Source: Polaribacter haliotis (lineage in GTDB: Bacteria > Bacteroidota > Bacteroidia > Flavobacteriales > Flavobacteriaceae). From it: a stretch of 64,000 nucleotides of DNA. The notes under the pieces are model-generated. The model was not told the origin of the DNA and made no database searches. It worked only from the letters and a program-made list of their open reading frames with translations. The translations under genes were made by a program, and so were the position numbers. Position 1 is the first letter of the stretch. Every line of letters begins with the position of its first letter. The DNA is taken from assembly GCF_014784055.1 (NCBI RefSeq), contig NZ_CP061813.1, positions 3,172,001-3,236,000 of the forward strand, given 5' to 3'. Positions 25,387 through 33,044 of this stretch are shown piece by piece.

Positions 25387-28300
25387 TTAGAAATTAAACC
25401 CTAATTTAAATCCTAAACTTCTACTGGTAGCGTAACTCATATCTTCTACACCACTTACAAAACCATTTCCTTGAACTGCTAATTGTTCTGGATCGAAATG
25501 AGGATTTTCTGTAATTACAAATAAATTATTTCCTATGAAAGAAAGGTTTAAAGTAGAGGTGTCTTTCAATCCTAAAAAGCCTTCTTTTAAGTCTAATTTA
25601 TAACCTATTGAAAATTGACGTAATTTTAAAAAAGAAGCATCATACACATTGTTTTCTTCGTGATTTCTGTCGTAAAATTGTCTGTAATAACTTTCTGCAC
25701 CAACTGCAACTGTATTTGGTTGGCCAGAATTTACATTTATTCCTTGTGCAACAATTCCTGCATCTGGTCTAAAAGCAGTCTCTGCTAATTGGCCACCAAC
25801 ATTTCCTAAAGCACTTGTTCTTGAAACAATTTCTCCACCTTGTCTCCAGTCAAATAAGAAACTTGCATTCCAATTTTTATAGCTGAAACTATTGTTCCAT
25901 CCTAAAGTAAAATCAGGATTATAATTTCCAATTTTCTTCAATGTATTATCTGCAATATAAGTTCCATCATCATTAATTAAAAATTCTCCATTTTCGTTTT
26001 TTCGATAACCAGTTCCATACATGTCACCAACGCTACCACCTTCTTCTACTTGAAAATATACTGTCTGATTTGCACTGTCGTAAATTCTACTGTAAGCCAA
26101 TGTTAAACGTCCATCTTCTTGTGGTAAATCTTTAATTATAGATTTGTTTGTTGCGAAATTGAAAGTAGTATTCCATCTAAAGTTTTCATTTCTAATTGGA
26201 GTTCCTCCTAAAATAACTTCCACACCTTGCGTATTTACACGACCACCATTTACAACTTGCTGATTATATCCTGATGAAATTGCAATTGGCAAAGAAATAA
26301 TTTGATCTTTTGTTGTTGAATTGTAATACGTGAAATCTACATTCAAACGATCTTTAAAGAAACGTAAATCTGCTCCAAATTCATAAGAAGTGGTTACTTC
26401 TGGTTTTAAATTTGCATTCGGAATAAAATCTTGATTGCTAAAAGTTGGTTGTCCATTAAAGGCAGTTTGTGAAACAAAAGCACCAGAAGTTTGATACGGA
26501 TTTGTATCATTACCAACCTGTGCAATACTTGCTCTTAACTTCGCAAAAGAAATACTTTCAGGCAATTCTGTAGCATTTGACAAAATAAAACTTGTAGAAA
26601 CTGATGGGTAAAAGAAAGAAACACCATCCACAGAAAAAGGAGTTGCCAATGCACTTGACCAATCATTTCTTCCAGTAATATCTACATATAAATAATCTTT
26701 GTAACCAAATTTTGCAATTCCGTATAAAGAGTTAATTCGTTTTTTAGAATTAAATTGAAAAAATTCAACAGGCGAAGCAGCATTATTTAAACTAAAAATT
26801 CCTGGTTGCGCTAAATTAGTTGTTTGTGCTTGTTTTGTAGATGAAGTTTGGTCTAATCTATTTCCTCCAAAAGAAGCATCGAAAGAAAAATCACCAAAAT
26901 TATCTGTATAATTTATTAAGAAATCTGTATTTATTTCTCTGTAAAAAACATCGTGTTCTGCATAGGCTCCATTTGCGAATCGGTTTGAACTAAAATTACG
27001 ATTAAATTGTCTTTTTTCTGAAGAATAATCCATTCCAGATCGAAAAGAAACACTTAATTTATCGGTAAATTTATGATTTATAGCAATGTTTCCAAAAACA
27101 CGATCTCTATTAAAAGAGTTGGTGTTTTCATTTAAAATGAAAAAAGGATTGTCGAAATACCTATAATTAAAATTGTATTGTTGTACGCCTTCCAAACCAG
27201 GTTGCCAATAATCTCTTAAACTATCGATGTTTAAAGATCTTGGTCCCCAAGCCACTAAAGAATAATTTACATTTTCACTTCCATAACCGTTTGAAGGCCT
27301 ATTATCGCTACTTGAATTTACATAATTAATAGTAGAAGTAATTCGTGTTCTTTCTGTAGGATTAAAATTCGTTTTTAAAGCCACAGTTTTACGTTCTAAA
27401 TTTACCCCAGGAATAATAGATTCACTATCTAAATTAGTAAAAGACAATCTGTAAGAACCTCTTTCAAAACTATCATTTATAGAAATATTATTGATGGTTG
27501 TAACTCCAGTTTGATAAAAGTCTTTTAAATTATTTGGGTTCGATTTGAATAATGTTGGTGTAATTGCATTGCCACTATATAAAGAAGTATCTCCACCACG
27601 AACTACAGTTCCATCTGCTAAAGTTACAGGAGAATCGAATTGAGGAATTAAATTTCCAGCATCTAACCTTGGTCCCCAAGAATAAGAAATTACATCATTA
27701 ACTCCACCTCCAAGTCCATTTCCATAAGCAAAGTTACCACCATTTCCTTGACCATATTCATTTTGAAATTCTGGCAAACGAAAAGCACTATCAAAAGTTA
27801 CAGAAGAATTAATGCTAATTCCCAAACCTTTTTTCTTGCTTCCGTCTTTTGTATTAATTACAATAACTCCATTAGAAGCTCTTGTTCCATACAAAGCAGC
27901 AGCACTGGGTCCTTTTAAAACAGTTACAGATTCTATATCATCTGGATTTACTTCCATGGCTCCATTTCCAAAATCAATTTCTTGAAAACCGGTTGCAGAT
28001 TCATCTGTAAAGTTGAAAACTGTATTGTTGTTTATTGGTGTTCCATCTACAATAAAAAGTGGATTGTTATTAGAGAAAGAAGCTTCACCACGAATGGTTA
28101 TTTTTGATGAAGAACCAACACCAGTTGCACCTTGTGAAATTGTTACACCTGCTAATTTTCCTGATAAATTATCTAAAAAATTGGCGGTTTTAACTTCTGT
28201 TAATTCTGCAGATTTTAATTCTTGTACAACATAACCTAATTCTTTGGTTTTTCTATTTAAACCCAAAGCTGTCACTACAATTTCATTCAAACTTGTTTCA

Positions 28301-28581
28301 TCTTCTTCTAAAGAAATGTTGATGTTAATCCGATTGCCAACCGTAATTTTTTGAGTTTTATAACCTAAATAAGAAAAGGTTAAAATATCTGAAGTTGAAG
28401 CTACATTTATAGAATAATTTCCATTTTCATCTGTAGTTGTTCCATTTCCTTGTTCATTGGAAACACTAACGACTGGTAATTTTTCTCCAGAATTTTTATC
28501 GGTAACTGTTCCTGTAATTTTAGTTTGTGCAAAATTTATGCTCACGAATAGCATAAAAATCCACATAAAAATATGTTTCAT
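25387..28581 (-). CDS. SusC/RagA-family TonB-linked outer-membrane transporter
   Basis: A 1064-residue TonB-dependent transporter. It has a signal peptide (MKHIFMWIFMLFVSINFA), then a carboxypeptidase-D-like domain (about 20-95, KITGTVTDKNSGEKLPVVSV) and a TonB-box region (DETSLNEIVVTALG). The plug (about 115-240) has SGKLAGVTISQGATG, PLFIVDGTPI and LKGPSAAALYGTRASNGVIVI, and a 22-strand barrel ends in LGFKLGFNF. It imports a bulky ligand across the outer membrane with its SusD-like partner. It is placed in the middle of the arsenosugar-type run. A 7-2-7 palindrome lies 35 bp upstream (28616-28631). Confidence 0.95.
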   Translation of the reverse strand: MKHIFMWIFMLFVSINFAQTKITGTVTDKNSGEKLPVVSVSNEQGNGTTTDENGNYSINVASTSDILTFSYLGYKTQKITVGNRININISLEEDETSLNEIVVTALGLNRKTKELGYVVQELKSAELTEVKTANFLDNLSGKLAGVTISQGATGVGSSSKITIRGEASFSNNNPLFIVDGTPINNNTVFNFTDESATGFQEIDFGNGAMEVNPDDIESVTVLKGPSAAALYGTRASNGVIVINTKDGSKKKGLGISINSSVTFDSAFRLPEFQNEYGQGNGGNFAYGNGLGGGVNDVISYSWGPRLDAGNLIPQFDSPVTLADGTVVRGGDTSLYSGNAITPTLFKSNPNNLKDFYQTGVTTINNISINDSFERGSYRLSFTNLDSESIIPGVNLERKTVALKTNFNPTERTRITSTINYVNSSSDNRPSNGYGSENVNYSLVAWGPRSLNIDSLRDYWQPGLEGVQQYNFNYRYFDNPFFILNENTNSFNRDRVFGNIAINHKFTDKLSVSFRSGMDYSSEKRQFNRNFSSNRFANGAYAEHDVFYREINTDFLINYTDNFGDFSFDASFGGNRLDQTSSTKQAQTTNLAQPGIFSLNNAASPVEFFQFNSKKRINSLYGIAKFGYKDYLYVDITGRNDWSSALATPFSVDGVSFFYPSVSTSFILSNATELPESISFAKLRASIAQVGNDTNPYQTSGAFVSQTAFNGQPTFSNQDFIPNANLKPEVTTSYEFGADLRFFKDRLNVDFTYYNSTTKDQIISLPIAISSGYNQQVVNGGRVNTQGVEVILGGTPIRNENFRWNTTFNFATNKSIIKDLPQEDGRLTLAYSRIYDSANQTVYFQVEEGGSVGDMYGTGYRKNENGEFLINDDGTYIADNTLKKIGNYNPDFTLGWNNSFSYKNWNASFLFDWRQGGEIVSRTSALGNVGGQLAETAFRPDAGIVAQGINVNSGQPNTVAVGAESYYRQFYDRNHEENNVYDASFLKLRQFSIGYKLDLKEGFLGLKDTSTLNLSFIGNNLFVITENPHFDPEQLAVQGNGFVSGVEDMSYATSRSLGFKLGFNF

Positions 28582-28615
28582 TTAGTAATTTTTGTGTAAA
28601 ATAATTTGTTGATTT

Positions 28616-28631
28616 TTAGTATTGATACTAA
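28616..28631. promoter_or_regulatory. Palindrome upstream of susC (candidate operator)
   Basis: TTAGTATTGATACTAA has perfect 7-bp arms around a TG centre. It lies in the 65-bp gap between the DUF2064 gene and the SusC gene, about 35 bp before the SusC start. It could be a regulator binding site or part of a short terminator; no regulator gene lies next to it. Confidence 0.4.
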
Positions 28632-28646
28632 CAATACAATAGATAA

Positions 28647-29324
28647 TTACGCAAAAATAATAGGTGAACCTTTATTGAAGTTTGGAGAATAAAATACTTT
28701 TTTTATGTTGAAAAAAGTAGAAAAAACAAACGTCTTTTTAGAGATGATATATCTTTTTAAAAGATTTAAAATTGACGTTGAAATCCTTTTAAAACTATCA
28801 AGTATAAACTGAATATCTTCTAATTTATCAATATCATTTAAGATTTCTAAAAAGGAAATTTCTAAATTTTTAGATTTTGAAATTGATGTAATACATTTTT
28901 GTAAACGATTGGTTTGCCAAGGTAATTTTAAGAACGTTTTTTTATTAAAATGTTCTTTTCTAATTCCCATTAAATAAAAACCACCATCTTTAGATGGTCC
29001 TAAAACCAAATCGTTAGAAGATAAATTGGTTTCGGTTTCTAATAAATGACGCACTTTTAAATGTGGTGTATCATTCCCAATAGTAATTACATTGTCGAAA
29101 CCTTTGTTAAAAAGTGTTTCTACTGCATTAGAAAAACGCTCTCCAAAATTGTTTCCAACTTGCTCTTTTTCAGAAAAAAGAAAGTGTTTAATTCCAGATT
29201 TTTCTACCGTTTTTAAAGTTTGATTATTTAATGCAGAAAAAATTTCAGTAGAAAGAAATGATTTTCTTTCCGTTTCTTTTTCAGCAGAATTTGCAAAAAT
29301 TAATATGGCAGTTTTGTTATTCAA
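28647..29324 (-). CDS. Divergent DUF2064 (TIGR04282-like) transferase
   Basis: A 225-residue protein related to the transferase at 20473-21087: AILIFANSAEKETERK at the N-terminus, GNNFGERFSNAVETLF, NVITIGNDTPHLK at the metal-site position, and VLGPSKDGGFYLMGI. The first motif has lost the usual RxPxxGxxKTRL form, so activity may be changed. The last 45 residues (from about 180, rich in Phe, Lys and Ser) extend beyond the domain and are not recognised. It starts 10 bp after the ArsS stop and is thus coupled to arsS. The two paralogues may act in successive transfer steps, or this one may be degenerate. Confidence 0.8.
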   Translation of the reverse strand: MNNKTAILIFANSAEKETERKSFLSTEIFSALNNQTLKTVEKSGIKHFLFSEKEQVGNNFGERFSNAVETLFNKGFDNVITIGNDTPHLKVRHLLETETNLSSNDLVLGPSKDGGFYLMGIRKEHFNKKTFLKLPWQTNRLQKCITSISKSKNLEISFLEILNDIDKLEDIQFILDSFKRISTSILNLLKRYIISKKTFVFSTFFNIKKVFYSPNFNKGSPIIFA

Positions 29325-29334
29325 ATACTTGTTT

Positions 29335-30390
29335 TTATGCTACAACACCTTGACAGCTACTTCCTGCACCAGCAGTACAACCATAACAATGTTGATTGAT
29401 AATAATATTTCTGTCTTGTAATAATTCTTCGTTGTAATCTTTAATGTGTTTTACTTTACTTGCTACTTTTAAATTTAGCATTTGATTAAAATCGCAATCA
29501 AACAACCAACCATCCCAACTTATAGAAAGTGTATTTGTACACATTACGTTTTCCACAGCTGAAGGATTGTATGCGTCTAACAAAGAATGCATATAATCTT
29601 CATAATTATCTGAAGCGATTAAATAATCTAAAAAACGACTAATTGGTAAATTTGTAATTGCAAAAAGACTATGGAAATCGATATCAAAATCTTCTTTCAA
29701 CGCTTTTTTGAAATCATTTTGTAGTGCCATTTGATCTCCAGGTAAAAATGCTCCTGAAGGGTTATACACCAAATCTAATTTTAAATCAGATCCAGGCATT
29801 CCATAACCCACTGCATTTAATTCTTGCAATGCTTTTATAGATAAATCGAAAACGCCTTCTCCACGCTGTTTGTCTGTTTTTCCACGAGTCCAATGTGGCA
29901 TTGACGAAACTACGTGTACATTATGTTTTTTGAAGAATTCTGGTAAGTCGTAATATTTTTTATTTGCTCTAATAATTGTTAAGTTAGAACGTACAATAAA
30001 ATCTTTAATTCCTGCTTTTGATGCTTCTTCTACAAACCATCTAAAATTAGGATTCATTTCTGGAGCTCCACCAGTTAAATCTAACGTGTGTGCTTCCGTT
30101 TTTTGAATGACTTCTAAACACTGTTTCATCGTGTCTACAGTCATAATTTCTTTTCTATCTGGACCAGCATCTACATGACAATGTTCACAAACCTGGTTAC
30201 ACATATATCCCAAATTTATTTGTAGAATTTCTAGTTTTTTAGGACGCAAAGGAAAGTGACCAGTTTCTTTAATTTTTGCCGCAAATGTTGGTAATTCTCC
30301 GTTTGCGAAAATTCCGTTTGAAAGAATTTCCATTTGACGTGAGGTATTTGCAATATCGTTATTTCTTGCTTTAAGTGATTTTGTAGCCAT
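29335..30390 (-). CDS. arsS: Arsenosugar biosynthesis radical SAM protein ArsS
   Basis: A 351-residue radical SAM enzyme. GYMCNQVCEHCHVD holds the CxxxCxxC 4Fe-4S cluster ligands Cys64, Cys68 and Cys71; LDLTGGAPEMNP is the SAM-contact GGxPE-like segment. The C-terminal Cys-rich tail reads CYGCTAGAGSSCQG, the hallmark of the TIGR04167 family, in which selenocysteine can occur in other organisms. ArsS transfers a 5'-deoxyadenosyl group to dimethylarsinous acid, the committed step to arsenosugars. Neighbouring genes for the peroxidase-like protein and DUF2064 transferases are the standard companions. No arsenite methyltransferase (arsM) is seen in this window. Confidence 0.95.
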   Translation of the reverse strand: MATKSLKARNNDIANTSRQMEILSNGIFANGELPTFAAKIKETGHFPLRPKKLEILQINLGYMCNQVCEHCHVDAGPDRKEIMTVDTMKQCLEVIQKTEAHTLDLTGGAPEMNPNFRWFVEEASKAGIKDFIVRSNLTIIRANKKYYDLPEFFKKHNVHVVSSMPHWTRGKTDKQRGEGVFDLSIKALQELNAVGYGMPGSDLKLDLVYNPSGAFLPGDQMALQNDFKKALKEDFDIDFHSLFAITNLPISRFLDYLIASDNYEDYMHSLLDAYNPSAVENVMCTNTLSISWDGWLFDCDFNQMLNLKVASKVKHIKDYNEELLQDRNIIINQHCYGCTAGAGSSCQGVVA

Positions 30391-30492
30391 ATATGCTGAA
30401 CTTGTTTCAGTATCTTTTTAAAGATGGTTTATAGTATTTACGAAGAAAATTGTGTTTTGGTTTTTAGTAGGAATGAATATAGTTGGCTTTAG

Positions 30493-30560
30493 ATTTCTGC
30501 CTGCGCAGAAATAAGCGACCTCTAAAATTTTTGCGAAGAGCAAAAATTAGAGTCTGCTTA
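30493..30560 (-). repeat. Double hairpin between the peroxidase-like gene and arsS
   Basis: Two adjacent inverted repeats fill most of the space downstream of the peroxidase-like gene: a perfect 8-bp stem (ATTTCTGC, 30493-30500, with 30505-30512) and a longer imperfect stem (30512-30534 with 30540-30560, TAAGC...GCTTA ends). The right end carries the TAA stop codon of the gene. It may act as a terminator or attenuator before arsS, or be a dispersed repeat. Confidence 0.6.
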
Positions 30561-30893
30561 CATTTCTAGCTTATTTACTTTATTCATCATTTGAACTCCA
30601 TGCACTAAAGTTGCACCACTTTTAATTGCGGCACCCACATGAATTGCTTCCATCATTTCTTCTTTGGTAACGCCTCTTTGTAAAGTGTCTTTTGTGTACG
30701 CATCTATACAATATGGACATTGTTCTGTGTGTGCAACTGCCAAAGCAATTAAAGATTTTTCACGAGCAGTTAAGGCACCTTCTTCAAAAACTTTTCCATA
30801 ATAATCGAAGAATTTGTTTCCAAGTTCTTCGTTCCATTCTGTAATTTTTCCGAATTTTCTTAAATCTGCGGAATCGTAATATGTTTTAGACAT
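30558..30893 (-). CDS. Arsenosugar biosynthesis-associated peroxidase-like protein (CMD/AhpD family)
   Basis: A 111-residue carboxymuconolactone-decarboxylase/AhpD-fold protein. LTAREKSLIALAVAHTEQC leads into CPYCIDAYT, giving Cys59 and Cys62 (CxxC). The His that normally follows in AhpD (CxxCxxxH) is Tyr66 here, so classical peroxidase chemistry may be altered. The sequence matches the TIGR04169-type companion of ArsS. It lies upstream of arsS on the same strand with 167 bp between, which contain the double hairpin. Its exact role in arsenosugar formation is not established. Confidence 0.92.
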   Translation of the reverse strand: MSKTYYDSADLRKFGKITEWNEELGNKFFDYYGKVFEEGALTAREKSLIALAVAHTEQCPYCIDAYTKDTLQRGVTKEEMMEAIHVGAAIKSGATLVHGVQMMNKVNKLEM

Positions 30894-30932
30894 TTATTTT
30901 TTTTTGAAAATTAAAAAACGAAAGATAATAAT

Positions 30933-31643
30933 TTATTTTCCGTTTAAACTCCAATCGTATTTTAAATAAGATGTTCTTGCGTTATTCTTAATTTCTATAT
31001 TAGAATATTTATTTAAATAATCGATAACAGATCCATTTTTAGTGAAGTCTTCTTTAAACCAATCGAAAATTGAAGAAATTTGAACTTTCTTATTCGATAT
31101 TTTATTTCTTGATGAATCGTTTACAAATTCTTTCATTAATTTTTCTAATGAAGCGTCTACATTTTCTTCTGTAAAAGCCATGTTTAATAATTTAGGACAA
31201 GAACCAGAGGCGCAATTTACACCAACATGAATTCTTGGGTCGAACAAGTTTTTACGTAAAATTTCGTGTTCTATATGGTCTAAAGTATACGTTTTTCCAC
31301 CAACTTTAGCGAAAGGAATTTTCCAAGCGGTTTTTCCTTTTTCTTTGATATCCATAATACTTTTTAATGGATAGTTTTCTAATATTTTTTTGATTGTATA
31401 AGCGTTATAAGCATTAATCCAAAATGCTTTTTGTTTGTTTTCTGACCAAGAATTTTCTGGCGAAGTTTTTTCTAAATAAGAAATGTAAATGTCTAATTTT
31501 GCTTTGTCTTCTTTAAATGATTTGTAATCTACAATTCCGTCTTTGGTAACGTGCTTTTGAAGTAAATCGTTAAAAATAGCTGTTTGAGCATTTGCTTGAC
31601 TAAATGTAAAAAGGGTTATAAGTGCTAAAAGTATTTTTTTCAT
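30933..31643 (-). CDS. DUF547-domain exported protein
   Basis: A 236-residue protein with a signal peptide (LLALITLFTFSQANA, cut before QTA). DUF547 features follow: DGIVDYKSFKEDKAKLDIYI, KQKAFWINAYNAYTIKKIL, YTLDHIEHEILRKN and DPRIHVGVNCASGSCPKL, the last containing conserved Asn and Cys residues reminiscent of a papain-like or thiol site. Family function is unknown; it often occurs near ArsS genes. It appears to be the first gene of the minus-strand run, with a Bacteroidetes-type -7 box (31706-31713) about 60 bp upstream. Confidence 0.88.
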   Translation of the reverse strand: MKKILLALITLFTFSQANAQTAIFNDLLQKHVTKDGIVDYKSFKEDKAKLDIYISYLEKTSPENSWSENKQKAFWINAYNAYTIKKILENYPLKSIMDIKEKGKTAWKIPFAKVGGKTYTLDHIEHEILRKNLFDPRIHVGVNCASGSCPKLLNMAFTEENVDASLEKLMKEFVNDSSRNKISNKKVQISSIFDWFKEDFTKNGSVIDYLNKYSNIEIKNNARTSYLKYDWSLNGK

Positions 31644-31705
31644 TGTATGTTTTGTTTGTTGTTTTTTTAGACGAAGATTTTTTTAATTGATTACAAGTAT
31701 ACCTT

Positions 31706-31713
31706 CAAAGTTA
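31706..31713 (-). promoter_or_regulatory. Candidate -7 promoter box for the DUF547-arsS run
   Basis: The minus strand reads TAACTTTG, an exact match to the Bacteroidetes TAnnTTTG box, 63 bp before the DUF547 start. No convincing -33 TTG lies at the usual distance. It is the only such box I saw upstream of the run. Confidence 0.5.
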
Positions 31714-31763
31714 TTAAATAATGTGTTTAGTTTTAGACTTGCTATTATTTAATTGATTGGTTT

Positions 31764-31849
31764 AGCCCTGATTGAACGGTTTGTTTGAGCTCTTTTTTAT
31801 TCTTTTTTGAATAAAAAAAGCGAGTAGTGAAAGCAGGAAATAGCTTCAA
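31764..31849 (+). ncRNA. Flavo-1-like structured RNA or dispersed element
   Basis: The segment starts TAGCCCTGATTGAACGG and ends GAAAGCAGGAAATAGCTTC. CCTG can pair with CAGG and the outer AGC with GCT, enclosing an inner hairpin of CTCTTTTTTATTC with GAATAAAAAAAGCGAG. The ends and fold resemble a repeated structured motif I remember as abundant in flavobacteria, probably the one named Flavo-1. The name is from memory and unchecked. It lies just upstream of the fabD promoter box. Confidence 0.55.
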
Positions 31850-31860
31850 ATAAAAATGAT

Positions 31861-31868
31861 TATTTTTG
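31861..31868 (+). promoter_or_regulatory. fabD -7 promoter box
   Basis: TATTTTTG matches TAnnTTTG and lies 31 bp before the fabD ATG at 31899, giving a predicted leader of about 20-25 nt. A TTG start codon at 31866 overlaps this box, which argues against that longer reading. Confidence 0.6.
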
Positions 31869-31898
31869 CCGACAACTAAACGAATAAAAATAGTAAAA

Positions 31899-32786
31899 AT
31901 GAAAGCATATATATTTCCTGGTCAAGGAGCACAATTTACAGGAATGGGATTGGATTTGTACGAAAAGTCGCCTTTAGCACAAGAATATTTCGAGAAAGCG
32001 AACGATATTTTAGGGTTCTCTATTACAGATATTATGTTCGAAGGAACTGCAGAACAATTAAAAGAAACGAAAGTTACACAACCTGCAATTTTCTTACATT
32101 CAGTAATTTTGGCGAAGGTTTTAGGAGACGATTTTAAACCAGAAATGGTTGCTGGACATTCTTTAGGAGAATTATCTGCATTGGTTGCAAACGGAGTTTT
32201 GTCTTTTGAAGACGGATTAACATTGGTTTCTAAACGTGCTTTGGCAATGCAAAAAGCGTGTGAAGCTGCACCTTCTACAATGGCTGCAGTTTTAGGTTTG
32301 GACGACCATATTGTTGAAGAAACTTGCGCAGAAATAGATGGAGTAGTAGTGGCTGCAAATTACAATTGTCCTGGACAATTGGTAATTTCTGGAGAAATTG
32401 AAGCGGTTGAAAAAGCGTGTAAAGTATTAACTGAAAAAGGAGCAAAAAGAGCAATTTTATTGCCTGTTGGTGGAGCATTTCACTCACCAATGATGGAACC
32501 TGCAAGAGAGGAATTAGCTGCTGCAATTGAGGCAACTGAATTTAGCGAACCAACTTGTCCAGTTTACCAGAATGTAACTGCAAGTGCTGTTACAAGTGCA
32601 GATGAGATTAAGAAAAATTTAATGATTCAGTTAACTGCGCCTGTAAAATGGACACAATCTATAAAAGCAATGATTGCTGATGGTGGAACCGAATTTATAG
32701 AAGTTGGACCAGGGAAAGTTTTACAAGGTTTAATGCGTAAAATAGATAGAAGTGTTGCTGCGAGTGGAGCTTCTTTGGCAGAATAA
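31899..32786 (+). CDS. fabD: Malonyl CoA-acyl carrier protein transacylase
   Basis: A 295-residue cytoplasmic enzyme that loads malonate from malonyl-CoA onto acyl carrier protein for fatty acid synthesis. AYIFPGQGAQFTGMG opens the fold, AGHSLGELSAL carries the nucleophile Ser88, and GGAFHSPMM the catalytic His. QNVTASAVTSADEIKKNL and WTQSIKAMIADG complete the family pattern; length is normal. I chose the ATG at 31899 over the TTG at 31866 because of homology and the promoter box. The gene stands alone with a terminator at 32814-32844. Confidence 0.97.
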   Translation: MKAYIFPGQGAQFTGMGLDLYEKSPLAQEYFEKANDILGFSITDIMFEGTAEQLKETKVTQPAIFLHSVILAKVLGDDFKPEMVAGHSLGELSALVANGVLSFEDGLTLVSKRALAMQKACEAAPSTMAAVLGLDDHIVEETCAEIDGVVVAANYNCPGQLVISGEIEAVEKACKVLTEKGAKRAILLPVGGAFHSPMMEPAREELAAAIEATEFSEPTCPVYQNVTASAVTSADEIKKNLMIQLTAPVKWTQSIKAMIADGGTEFIEVGPGKVLQGLMRKIDRSVAASGASLAE

Positions 32787-32813
32787 GCAATCGTATTTAA
32801 TATAATGAAATTT

Positions 32814-32844
32814 AAAGATCATAGGAAACTATGGTCTTTTTTTT
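32814..32844 (+). terminator. Rho-independent terminator of fabD
   Basis: AAAGATCATAG (32814-32824) pairs with CTATGGTCTTT (32829-32839) around a GAAA loop, followed by further T residues. It lies 28 bp after the fabD stop. The rest of the gap up to 33045 is AT-rich and shows nothing else clear. Confidence 0.85.
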
Positions 32845-33044
32845 GTTTAGAAATTATCTGTTACCAATTGTCGAATGAAATGAACCTTTAAAGAATTGGT
32901 TATATGATTTTATGTTTTAATAAATGATTTTTGAGTTTAATAAATAAATTTTAGAGAGTTAAAAAACTGTTTAAGTTAGGTGTTTTTCCTTACTGTGAAA
33001 ATTATTTTTCTCTAATATTTGTAACAACTTTTAAAAATTAAATT

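Noticed and set aside
18022..31643. Horizontal transfer island for the arsenosugar-type locus
   Set aside because: Base and codon use look the same as the neighbours, and no integrase, tRNA or attachment site is seen.
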